NCBI GenBank assembly: GCA_964455635.1
Contig: CAYVWX010000212.1
Span: 1 to 5,654, forward strand
Length of the DNA: 5,654 nucleotides
From: B16-G9 sp964455635
GTDB lineage: Bacteria > Bacteroidota > Bacteroidia > Bacteroidales > F082
Direction of reading: 5' to 3'
Positions 1 to 5,654 of this stretch are shown one piece after another; position 1 is the first letter of the stretch; each line of letters begins with the position of its first letter. The position numbers and the translations under genes were made by a program. The notes under the pieces were generated by a model that worked only from the letters and a program-made list of their open reading frames with translations, ran no database searches and was not told where the DNA came from.

Positions 1-4
1 GTAT

Positions 5-126
5 GCCAAAAAACAATGATAAAACCGGAATTTTTTTCATCGGATTAAGCGGATTAAGCGGATTTTTTATGGTCTGCTAAGCAGACTAATCCGTTCAATC
101 CGTGTAATCCGATGATTGTTTAGGCG
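5..126. repeat. Imperfect inverted repeat made of 9-nt units
   Basis: The left arm (38-64) reads CGGATTAAG, CGGATTAAG, CGGATT after a leading CAT. The right arm (88-114) reads AATCCGTTC, AATCCGTGT, AATCCG, then ATG. The arms are reverse complements at 23 of 27 positions. In a plus-strand RNA two of the four mismatches become G-U wobbles, so 25 of 27 positions could pair; in the minus-strand RNA they would be C-A. Outside the main arms, the sequence near 5-20 (GCC, A-run, AAACAAT) is again complementary to 112-126, interrupted on the left by about 17 nt of extra sequence. Short ATCCG-type repeats of this kind are, from memory, common between genes in Bacteroidota. Whether this is a dispersed repeat, a transcript-end structure or a small mobile remnant cannot be decided from one copy. 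Confidence 0.7.
72..86. repeat. Perfect 15-nt palindrome in the repeat loop
   Basis: GTCTGCT (72-78) and AGCAGAC (80-86) are exact reverse complements around a single A at 79. The palindrome sits in the 23-nt interval between the two arms of the larger inverted repeat. As DNA it is symmetric enough to be a dimer binding site. As RNA a one-base loop is impossible, so two or three central pairs would open to form a short hairpin. It is not followed by a T-run on either strand, so it is not a standard intrinsic terminator. Confidence 0.6.
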
Positions 127-315
127 TTTGGAATTTTATATTTCAAGATTTGGTGCTTATTTGCTTTTTGGGTATTGTTATTTGTAATTTTTGATTGACG
201 ATTGATGATTATCGGAGTGTGTTGGCGGTCATGGTGAGTGATGCGACGCAAGGAGCATTGTATCGAAGTTTGCAAGGAAAGAAATATCTCGATAGTGCGT
301 AAAAACCAGGCCTTT
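127..315. other. Intergenic stretch without a convincing gene
   Basis: This lies downstream of the minus-strand permease. No reading frame here gives a plausible protein; the only open frame (120-425, minus) overlaps the permease end and has low-complexity, unrecognisable content. A 7-nt unit repeats at 193-210 (GATTGAC, GATTGAT, GATT). From about 225 to 297 the sequence is less AT-rich than its surroundings and contains GCAAGGA twice (248-254 and 272-278) and the near-palindrome TATCTCGATA (285-294). It loosely resembles dispersed intergenic repeats that I recall from Bacteroidota, which contain phrases such as GTCATGGTGAG and ATCTCGATAGTG. That resemblance is recollection only. Just after the permease stop, an A5/T5 pair flanks GGCCTGG (minus-strand reading), too weak to call a terminator. 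Confidence 0.5.
193..210. repeat. Short 7-nt tandem repeat
   Basis: The unit GATTGA(C/T) occurs twice in direct succession, followed by a partial GATT, covering 18 nt. It is small and could be chance in AT-rich spacer DNA. Its only value is as a possible slippage site or as the edge of a dispersed intergenic repeat. Confidence 0.35.
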
Positions 316-1557
316 TTAAAAGTTGGAGCGCATGGCTTCCACAGGGTCCATTCGGGAGGCTGCCCACGACGGAATAAATCCCGAAAAAAATCCGATAAAT
401 GCTGAAACCGATAAACCCAACACAATATTTTTTAGCGAAAGAGCCATGGTAAAATCAAAAAATCCGCTCACAATCCATGTTAATATAAATACCAGAAATA
501 ATCCTACCACTCCTCCCATTAACGAAAGAAAAACAGCTTCAAATAAAAATTGCAACAAAATAAAATACCTTTTGGCTCCCAATGCCTTTTGAATTCCTAT
601 TTGGTTGGTGCGTTCTTTTACCGAAACAAACATGATGTTGGCAATGCCAAATCCTCCTACCAGCAACGAGAAACCTCCAATAATCCATCCCACAATCCCG
701 ATGATGGCAAAAAGCTGGTCGAAACCTTTGGAAATAATATCTGTTTGGTTGATGGCAAAGTTATCATCTGCCGAAGGCTTTAGCTTTCGTATGGAGCGCA
801 TAATGCCCGTTAGCTCGTCCTTCATCTCTTCGATGCTGACATATGGTTTGGCTTTTACCACAATGGAAGCGCCGATATGCCGGTAATCGACCAGGCTTTT
901 GGCAAAGGCTGCCGGAACATATACCCGTTTGTCGGGCGAATTGCCAAAAACATCCTCTCCCTTTCGTTTTACAACACCTATTACCAACAGTTTTCTGCCG
1001 AAGATTTTAACTTTTTCTCCAATAACATCAACCTTTCCAAACAGGCTTGTAGCAATATCGTAACCTAAAATAACCACATTCCTGCCGCTTACCGATTCCT
1101 GTTCGGTAAAATAGCGGCCTTCACCGATATCGACAGGCATTACATGAATAAAATCGTACGAAACAGCCTGAACCATGGTGTTTTCAACAACATTATTCCG
1201 GTAATACACATTTCGCGAAACGCCAAACATATAAGTAGCTTTTTCAATGGTGTTGCTCCGTTTTAAAATCTGTTTCATCTCACGAAGCCCGGGTTCGGGA
1301 CGTTGCCAGTATTTCCACCAGGGATAATCGCCACCCATGGCCCATGGCCATTTTTGGATAAATAGCACATCGTTGCCCAACGAATTTATTTCATTTGTGA
1401 TGGAGTTTTGCAAACTGTCGAAAACGGTAAATACCGCAATAATGGAAAAAATACCGATGGTGATGCCTAACAGCGATAAGATGGTTCGAACCTTGTTTGC
1501 TACCAGCGAGCCAATGGCAAACAACAGGCTTTCATGTATTAATTTTAATAAAATCAC
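316..1557 (-). CDS. MacB/FtsX-type ABC transporter permease
   Basis: Membrane permease of the MacB/LolC/FtsX family (type VII ABC systems), which uses cytoplasmic ATP hydrolysis to drive work in the periplasm such as efflux or lipoprotein/peptide handling. The substrate cannot be read from the sequence. With the GTG start used here it has 413 residues. TM1 is about 25-47 and is preceded by NKVRTILSLLGITIG, typical of the family. A periplasmic MacB_PCD-like domain follows (about 50-280), with a Trp-rich segment (W70, W72, W80, W81, W84). The FtsX-like domain has TM2 about 282-304, the coupling region SVKERTNQIGIQKALGAKR (312-330), TM3 about 342-362 and TM4 about 377-398, ending with ASRMDPVEAMRS. 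Start: there is no in-frame ATG. GTG at 1557 gives VILLKLIHES, aligning with the MNILKLIxES-like N-termini I recall; TTG at 1584 would add nine residues (422 aa). Neither has a clear SD. No ATPase or membrane-fusion partner is visible. Family is certain, exact role unknown. Confidence 0.9.
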   Translation of the reverse strand: MILLKLIHESLLFAIGSLVANKVRTILSLLGITIGIFSIIAVFTVFDSLQNSITNEINSLGNDVLFIQKWPWAMGGDYPWWKYWQRPEPGLREMKQILKRSNTIEKATYMFGVSRNVYYRNNVVENTMVQAVSYDFIHVMPVDIGEGRYFTEQESVSGRNVVILGYDIATSLFGKVDVIGEKVKIFGRKLLVIGVVKRKGEDVFGNSPDKRVYVPAAFAKSLVDYRHIGASIVVKAKPYVSIEEMKDELTGIMRSIRKLKPSADDNFAINQTDIISKGFDQLFAIIGIVGWIIGGFSLLVGGFGIANIMFVSVKERTNQIGIQKALGAKRYFILLQFLFEAVFLSLMGGVVGLFLVFILTWIVSGFFDFTMALSLKNIVLGLSVSAFIGFFSGFIPSWAASRMDPVEAMRSNF

Positions 1558-1769
1558 AATGGTCGGTTTATTTATCAAAAACAATTTTCAAATTCAAATT
1601 ATTTTAGCTGCGTTGGGAAATTCTTTTGCTAAAATTGATAATTATTTGGCTTTTGATTTTTTTCGTTAAAAATTATTGTAAAAGTATAATAACTTTTGAT
1701 TAAATCTTGTTATTTTGCAAAACCATTTAAGGGTTGAGGTTTTTGTCTTATTTTTAACATTTTACCAAA
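1558..1769. promoter_or_regulatory. Divergent intergenic region, permease/purH
   Basis: The permease and purH are transcribed away from each other, so this AT-rich spacer should hold both promoters and leaders. On the plus strand the best match to the Bacteroidota -7 element (TAnnTTTG) is TATTTTG at 1711-1717, one base short, followed by CAAAACC. A TTTG lies at 1695-1698, only 12 nt upstream, closer than the usual -33 spacing of roughly 19-21. On the minus strand, TAATTTG (1601-1595) is a similarly imperfect -7 candidate; it would suit the GTG start at 1557 better than the TTG at 1584. No riboswitch fold, strong palindrome or purine-repressor-like operator was recognised. That promoters exist here is inferred from gene layout; their exact positions are weak guesses. 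Confidence 0.5.
1711..1717 (+). promoter_or_regulatory. Possible -7 element for purH operon
   Basis: TATTTTG followed by CA resembles the Bacteroidota housekeeping -7 box (TAnnTTTG) but is one T short. It lies 52 nt upstream of the purH TTG, giving a leader of about 45 nt. The poor spacing to the nearest TTTG weakens the call. Confidence 0.3.
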
Positions 1770-3284
1770 TTGAAAAAGATTAAATCGGCGCTGATTTCCG
1801 TTTTTTACAAAGAGGGTCTCGAACCCGTTGTCAGAAAATTACAACATCTTGGTGTTAACATTTACTCCACAGGTGGCACGCAACGTTTTATCGAGTCGTT
1901 ACAAATTCCGGTAACTTCGGTAGAATCGCTTACCTCTTATCCTGCTATTTTGGGTGGAAGGGTAAAAACTTTACATCCTAAAGTTTTTGGTGGTATATTA
2001 GCTCGCCGCGATAGTTTGGAGGATACGAAACAGCTGTCGGAATATGAGATTCCCGAATTTGATTTGGTAATTGTTGACCTATATCCTTTTGAGGAAACAT
2101 TGGCCGGAAGTGCTGATGAGCAGGAGATAATTGAAAAAATTGATATTGGCGGCATAAGTCTCATACGGGCTGCCGCTAAAAATTATAACGATGTATTGGT
2201 GGTTCCTTCGTCGGCGTTTTATCCGCAGCTGTTGCAATTGCTTGAAACCAAAAACGGTTCATCAGAAACCAACGACCGGAAATGGTTTGCCGCCCAGGCC
2301 TTTAATGTGAGTTCGCATTACGATACACACATTTTTAACTGGATTAATCCCGGCAACATAGAAACTTTTAAGGCGAGCCAAACCGGCGCTACCGTTTTAC
2401 GATATGGAGAAAACCCCCATCAGCAGGGAATTTTCTACGGAAAAACGGAAGATGTTTTTGAACAACTTCACGGCAAAGCCATATCGTACAATAATCTGGT
2501 TGACCTTGAAGCCGCCATCAATCTTATAGATGATTTTGACGAAACCACCTTCGCGGTTATCAAACATACAAATGCCTGTGGGTTGGCTTCGCGGAATACC
2601 CTTGTCGAGGCTTGGAAAGATGCTCTTGCCGGCGATCCCGTTTCGGCTTTTGGAGGTGTGTTGGCAACCAACCGTACCGTTGATGTTGCAACCGCACAAG
2701 AGATTAATAAAATATTTTTTGAAATTATTATTGCACCCGATTACGATAATGATGCGCTGGAAGTTTTAAAATCGAAAAAAAACAGAATAATTTTAAAAAA
2801 ACACGCGCTTAAACTTCCCGATAAACAATTTAAATCGCTGTTAAATGGAGTGTTAGCACAGGATAAAGATACCCGGAGTGAAACCGCAGCCGATTTAAAA
2901 GTAGTTACCAACAGCGCCCCTTCCGCTTCGGAAACAGAAGATTTGCTGTTTGCCAATAAATTGGCTAAACATACAAAATCGAACACCATTGTATTGGTAA
3001 AAAACAAGCAGCTTACCGGCTCGGGCACAGGACAAACATCAAGGGTGGATGCTTTAAGGCATGCCATCGAAAAGGCAACGAATTTTAGTTTACCTTTGGA
3101 GGGTGCAGTAATGGCTTCCGATGCGTTTTTCCCGTTTGCCGATTCGGTTGAAATTGCACACAAAGCAGGGATTACTTCGGTGATACAGCCCGGAGGTTCC
3201 ATTCGTGATAAAGACTCGATAGCCTATTGTAACCAACACGGGATTTCGATGGTCTTTACAGGAATCAGGCATTTTAAACATTAA
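1770..3284 (+). CDS. purH: PurH, AICAR transformylase/IMP cyclohydrolase
   Basis: Cytoplasmic bifunctional enzyme for the last two steps of de novo purine synthesis: AICAR is formylated with 10-formyl-THF to FAICAR, which is then cyclised to IMP. It has 504 residues, close to the family's usual 500-530, and looks complete. The N-terminal MGS-like cyclohydrolase domain (about 1-140) has STGGTQ (33-38), GGRVKTLHP (62-70), DLYPF (103-107) and IDIGG (124-128). K66, Y105, D125 and K137 match the positions known as cyclohydrolase active-site residues in human ATIC. The transformylase domain has RYGENPHQ (211-218), SYNNLVDLEAA (239-249), IKHTNACG (264-271) with the catalytic Lys-His pair K265/H266, DPVSAFGG (289-296), GSGTGQTSRVDA (417-428), ASDAFFPF (449-456) and the C-terminal FTGIRHFKH. 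The start is TTG: the frame has a stop at 1755-1757 and no ATG or GTG between it and the TTG, and MKKIKSALIS fits the family N-terminus. No SD is seen. It is the first gene of the apparent mre operon. Confidence 0.97.
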   Translation: MKKIKSALISVFYKEGLEPVVRKLQHLGVNIYSTGGTQRFIESLQIPVTSVESLTSYPAILGGRVKTLHPKVFGGILARRDSLEDTKQLSEYEIPEFDLVIVDLYPFEETLAGSADEQEIIEKIDIGGISLIRAAAKNYNDVLVVPSSAFYPQLLQLLETKNGSSETNDRKWFAAQAFNVSSHYDTHIFNWINPGNIETFKASQTGATVLRYGENPHQQGIFYGKTEDVFEQLHGKAISYNNLVDLEAAINLIDDFDETTFAVIKHTNACGLASRNTLVEAWKDALAGDPVSAFGGVLATNRTVDVATAQEINKIFFEIIIAPDYDNDALEVLKSKKNRIILKKHALKLPDKQFKSLLNGVLAQDKDTRSETAADLKVVTNSAPSASETEDLLFANKLAKHTKSNTIVLVKNKQLTGSGTGQTSRVDALRHAIEKATNFSLPLEGAVMASDAFFPFADSVEIAHKAGITSVIQPGGSIRDKDSIAYCNQHGISMVFTGIRHFKH

Positions 3285-3290
3285 GAATTA

Positions 3291-3296
3291 AAGGAG
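3291..3296 (+). promoter_or_regulatory. Shine-Dalgarno site of mreB
   Basis: AAGGAG lies 9 nt before the mreB ATG, inside the 21-nt gap after the purH stop. It is the clearest ribosome binding site in the window. Bacteroidota genes often lack such sites, so it stands out and supports the ATG at 3306 as the true start. Confidence 0.75.
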
Positions 3297-3305
3297 AAAA
3301 AATAT

Positions 3306-4328
3306 ATGGGTTTATTTTCATTTTTATCAAAAGAGATTGCCATTGACCTGGGAACGGCAAACACCATTATCATGTACAATGATAAGGTTGTGGTTGACGA
3401 GCCGTCGATTGTTGCCATCGAACGCAATTCGGGAAAAATAATTGCTGTTGGAAAACGTGCCATGATGATGCACGGAAAAACACACGAAAACATTAAAACC
3501 ATTCGTCCGTTGCGCGATGGAGTAATTGCCGATTTCCAATCGTCGGAATATATGATTCGCGAGATGATTAGGATGATAGGAATTAAACACAGTCTGTTTC
3601 AACCGGCTCTTAAAATGGTAATATGCATCCCTTCGGGAATTACCGAAGTGGAAGAGCGTGCCGTAAAAGATTCGGCCGAGCAGGCGGGCGCCAAAGAAAT
3701 TCGCCTTATTCACGAGCCCATGGCTGCTGCTATCGGTATTGGTATTGATGTGCTTGAACCTACCGGAAACATGATTATTGATATTGGTGGCGGAACTTCC
3801 GAAATTGCCGTTATTGCCCTGGGAGGTATTGTAAACAACAAATCAATACGTATTGCAGGCGATGATTTTAATGCCGATATTAAAGAGTATATGCGTAAAC
3901 AGCACAATATCTCGATTGGTGACCGTACTTCGGAGCGAATAAAAATTGAGGTGGGTGCCGCCATTACCGAACTCGATAACCCTCCGGACGAATATGCCGT
4001 TCACGGCCGTGACCTGCTTACCGGTATCCCTCGCGAAATAAAAGTTAACTATAAAGAAATTGCAACCTGTCTTGATAAGTCCATTTCAAAAATTGAAACC
4101 GCTGTTCTGCAGGCACTTGAGTTAACGCCCCCTGAGTTATCGGCCGACATTTACCGTACCGGTATCTATTTAGCCGGCGGTGGTTCGTTGCTCAGAGGCC
4201 TCGACAAACGTATTCAGGCCAAGGTTAAACTGCCCATTCATGTTGCCGAAGACCCTTTGCGTGCCGTTGCCCGCGGTACGGGTATCGCCTTAAAGAACTT
4301 CGAGAAATTTACATTCCTTATTAAATAA
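3306..4328 (+). CDS. mreB: MreB, actin-like rod-shape protein
   Basis: Bacterial actin homologue that polymerises with ATP on the inner face of the cytoplasmic membrane and guides the elongasome during lateral wall synthesis. It has 340 residues, close to the 335-347 usual for MreB. The actin-ATPase motifs are in order: phosphate-1 IAIDLGTANT (11-20), VDEPSIVAI (30-38), connect-1-like RLIHEPMAAAIG (133-144), phosphate-2 MIIDIGGGTSEIAVIALGG (156-174) and the adenosine-binding IYLAGGGSLLRGLDKRI (287-303). TIRPLRDGVIADF (65-77), ICIPSGITEVEERAVKDSA (106-124) and the EDPLRAVARGTG segment (315-326) are also standard. The short hydrophobic N-terminus MGLFSFL may help membrane attachment, as proposed for other MreBs. 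The ATG is preceded by a good SD. It lies 21 nt after purH and 12 nt before mreC, so all are probably co-transcribed. Nothing is missing or truncated; the MreB paralogue Mbl is less likely given the mreCD context. Confidence 0.97.
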   Translation: MGLFSFLSKEIAIDLGTANTIIMYNDKVVVDEPSIVAIERNSGKIIAVGKRAMMMHGKTHENIKTIRPLRDGVIADFQSSEYMIREMIRMIGIKHSLFQPALKMVICIPSGITEVEERAVKDSAEQAGAKEIRLIHEPMAAAIGIGIDVLEPTGNMIIDIGGGTSEIAVIALGGIVNNKSIRIAGDDFNADIKEYMRKQHNISIGDRTSERIKIEVGAAITELDNPPDEYAVHGRDLLTGIPREIKVNYKEIATCLDKSISKIETAVLQALELTPPELSADIYRTGIYLAGGGSLLRGLDKRIQAKVKLPIHVAEDPLRAVARGTGIALKNFEKFTFLIK

Positions 4329-4340
4329 GGATGGCTTGTT

Positions 4341-5153
4341 ATGCAAAATCTGCTGCTATTTGTTCGTAAACACTGGTTTGTTGTTTTGTTCCTGTTACTC
4401 GAAACCGGCTCTTTACTAATGGTGGCAAACAGCTATTCGTATCACCGCTCGCTGGCTTTTAATACCGTTAACGATTTTACCGGCGGTGTTTTTTCAACAT
4501 TTTCGGGTATTACCGATTATTTTGCCCTTAAAAAGGCTAACCATAATTTGTTGGAACAAAATGCCGCTTTACTTAATAATAGGCAGAGTTCGTTTTTAAC
4601 CACTGATACCGGATTTGTTTATAAAGATACGCTTTACAAATATATTCCCGCTCATGTAGTCAGTATATCGGTTAACCACCCCTCTAATTATATTATGGTT
4701 AATAAAGGCTCGTTGCACGGTGTTAAAAAAGAGATGGGGGTTATTTCGAGCAGGGGCGTGGCAGGCATTGTTATTGGTGTTTCAAAGCATTACTCGCTTA
4801 TTATGTCGTTGTTGCATCACAATGCTAAAATAAGCGGCAGAATAAAAAAGGACAATATTCTTGTAAATATAATTTGGGATACCGGCGATTACCGTTTTGG
4901 TAATATACAGGATGTCCCTTCGCATGTGGAGCTGAAGCCCGGCGACACTATTGTTACCAGCGGGAAATCGTTGATTTTTCCGGAAGGAATAATCATAGGA
5001 TATGTTGAAAGCAGTACCGGAAATCAAAAGGTGGATTTTAAAAAGGGTATCCTCAGGTTTGCCACCGATTTTAAAAGTTTGCAAAATGTTTACATTATCG
5101 AAAACATAATGAAACCTGAACAACAAAAATTATTGGAGCAGACAAATGAATAG
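4341..5153 (+). CDS. mreC: MreC, rod-shape determining membrane protein
   Basis: Single-pass inner-membrane protein whose periplasmic part binds and activates the PBP2/RodA wall-synthesis pair and links it to MreB. It has 270 residues, shorter than E. coli MreC (367) but near the length I expect for Bacteroidota. One transmembrane helix is at about 12-29, followed by a probable coiled coil around 56-80 and then the two beta-barrel subdomains. Family hallmarks include NYIMVNKGSLHGVKKEMGV (116-134), the GVAGIVIGVSKHYS stretch (139-152), SGRI (165-168) and GDTIVTSGKSLIFPEGIIIG (201-220). The last 15 residues are polar and lack obvious structure. The start is ATG at 4341, 12 nt after mreB, with only a weak AAGG upstream; an out-of-frame ATG at 4331 opens a frame that stops quickly, so it is not the start. 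The 3' end overlaps mreD by 8 nt. Confidence 0.94.
   Translation: MQNLLLFVRKHWFVVLFLLLETGSLLMVANSYSYHRSLAFNTVNDFTGGVFSTFSGITDYFALKKANHNLLEQNAALLNNRQSSFLTTDTGFVYKDTLYKYIPAHVVSISVNHPSNYIMVNKGSLHGVKKEMGVISSRGVAGIVIGVSKHYSLIMSLLHHNAKISGRIKKDNILVNIIWDTGDYRFGNIQDVPSHVELKPGDTIVTSGKSLIFPEGIIIGYVESSTGNQKVDFKKGILRFATDFKSLQNVYIIENIMKPEQQKLLEQTNE
5135..5138 (+). promoter_or_regulatory. Shine-Dalgarno site of mreD, inside mreC
   Basis: GGAG lies within the last codons of mreC, 7 nt before the mreD ATG at 5146. It supports that ATG as the start and means ribosomes finishing mreC pass directly over the mreD initiation region. Confidence 0.6.
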
Positions 5154-5654
5154 CAGGTTGGTAAAAAATATAATCAGGTTTGTTTTGCTTGTGCTTTTGC
5201 AGGTGCTGCTGTTTAGCAACATGCATCTTTGGGGTTATGTAACACTCTATCCGTATTTACTTTTTTTGTTGTTGCTACGATACGATATTAGTAAAACAAA
5301 TTTGCTGCTGTTGGGGTTTTTTACAGGTCTTGTTATCGATTTTTTTCAAAATACCATGGGAATGCAGGCAGCCGCAGCCGTGTTGTTGGTTTTTGCCCGG
5401 CCGGCTGTTTTAAATTTTTATTTTAAAAAGATGGAGTTTGCTCCGCGCGAAGAACCGGGTATCAGCAAGCTGGGGTTTGCAGGATTTTTAAAGTATGCAA
5501 CAACACTGGTTTTTATTCATAATTTTTTTCTTTTTCTGCTCGAAGCTTTTTCCCCGGCTAATATTATCGATACCGTTGAAAGGGCAATGTTAAATACCGC
5601 AGCCACTGTTGTTCTTATCATGATTATTGAAATGCTTTTCAGTAAAAAGAAAAA
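5146..5654 (+). CDS. mreD: MreD, rod-shape membrane protein (3' end open)
   Basis: Small polytopic inner-membrane protein of the rod complex, partner of MreC; its molecular role is poorly defined. The frame starts with ATG at 5146, overlapping the mreC stop by 8 nt, and stays open to the window edge: 169 full codons with no stop seen. Translation begins MNSRLVKNIIRF and is strongly hydrophobic, with segments at about 9-26, 31-45, 52-69, 73-90, 116-134 and 147-165. The family signature is visible as GFFTGLVIDFFQNTMGMQ (57-74), with the conserved G-x-x-x-D pair (G61, D65), followed by a FARPAVL segment (83-89). The final visible residues are SKKK, a basic tail typical of a C-terminus after the last helix. 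As Bacteroidota MreD proteins are about 165-175 residues, the stop probably lies only a few bases past the edge. Gene order would predict mrdA and rodA next. Confidence 0.9.
   Translation, partial: MNSRLVKNIIRFVLLVLLQVLLFSNMHLWGYVTLYPYLLFLLLLRYDISKTNLLLLGFFTGLVIDFFQNTMGMQAAAAVLLVFARPAVLNFYFKKMEFAPREEPGISKLGFAGFLKYATTLVFIHNFFLFLLEAFSPANIIDTVERAMLNTAATVVLIMIIEMLFSKKK

Noticed and set aside
1..126. CRISPR-like array from the 9-nt repeated units
   Set aside because: The units are far too short, have no spacers between them, and are arranged as inverted arms rather than direct repeats; no cas gene is present.
299..318. A5/T5 pair around GGCCTGG just after the permease stop, considered as a terminator
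   Set aside because: Only the A/T pairs form and the inner GG would face GG, so there is no stable GC-rich stem.
120..425. Minus-strand open frame of 101 codons at the left end
   Set aside because: It overlaps the real permease end, runs across repeat-rich spacer, and its translation has no recognisable domain and an Asn/Lys/Ile-rich tail typical of AT-rich non-coding DNA.
1337..1669. Plus-strand open frame of 110 codons across the permease start and the spacer
   Set aside because: Antisense to the permease N-terminus; the translation outside the overlap is AT-rich spacer and no domain is recognisable.
3091..3098. TACCTTTG, an exact TAnnTTTG match about 210 nt upstream of mreB
   Set aside because: It lies in conserved purH codons (Leu-Pro-Leu region) and has no TTTG at the right distance upstream, so chance is the simpler explanation for an internal mreB promoter.
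2741..3202. Minus-strand open frame of 153 codons inside purH
   Set aside because: It lies wholly antisense to strongly conserved PurH motifs, and its Ser/Ala/Leu-rich translation is what the purH codons produce on the opposite strand.
3327..3713. Minus-strand open frame of 128 codons inside mreB
   Set aside because: Antisense shadow of the conserved MreB nucleotide-binding core; no family resemblance and no separate start signals.
4331..4368. ATG at 4331 between mreB and mreC as an alternative mreC start or a leader peptide
   Set aside because: It is out of frame with mreC and its frame stops after 12 codons; the mreC ATG at 4341 gives a normal N-terminus ahead of the membrane helix.

Overview
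The window looks like a piece of a Bacteroidota chromosome, probably from the Bacteroidales/Marinilabiliales side. The evidence is the gene order purH-mreB-mreC-mreD, the Bacteroidota-like sequences of all five proteins (short MreC, MacB-type permease with a Trp-rich periplasmic segment), moderately AT-rich DNA, and leaders without clear Shine-Dalgarno sites at two of the five starts. The lineage is inferred from family knowledge, not from a database search.

Layout. Positions 1-315 hold no convincing gene. They contain an imperfect inverted repeat built from 9-nt units around a perfect 15-nt palindrome, a tiny 7-nt tandem repeat, and a possible decayed dispersed repeat. Positions 316-1557 (minus strand) encode a MacB/FtsX-type ABC transporter permease; its ATPase is not in the window. 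Positions 1558-1769 are an AT-rich divergent spacer that should hold the promoters for both directions. From 1770 to the right edge, four tightly packed plus-strand genes follow: purH (bifunctional AICAR transformylase/IMP cyclohydrolase), mreB, mreC and mreD. mreD starts inside mreC and runs off the right edge, at or very near its natural end.

How the genes work together. purH completes de novo purine synthesis (AICAR to IMP). MreB is the actin-like cytoskeletal filament of the rod complex, and MreC and MreD are its membrane partners that couple it to peptidoglycan synthesis. Gaps of 21 nt (purH-mreB), 12 nt (mreB-mreC) and an 8-nt overlap (mreC-mreD) suggest one transcript, which would place cell-shape genes under the same promoter as a nucleotide gene. 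mrdA (PBP2) and rodA would be the expected next genes to the right.

I found no previously undescribed system here; the coding content is ordinary. The points most worth a second look are the structured repeat at the left end, the non-ATG starts of the two divergent genes, and the contrast between the SD-less purH start and the SD-preceded mreB and mreD starts.
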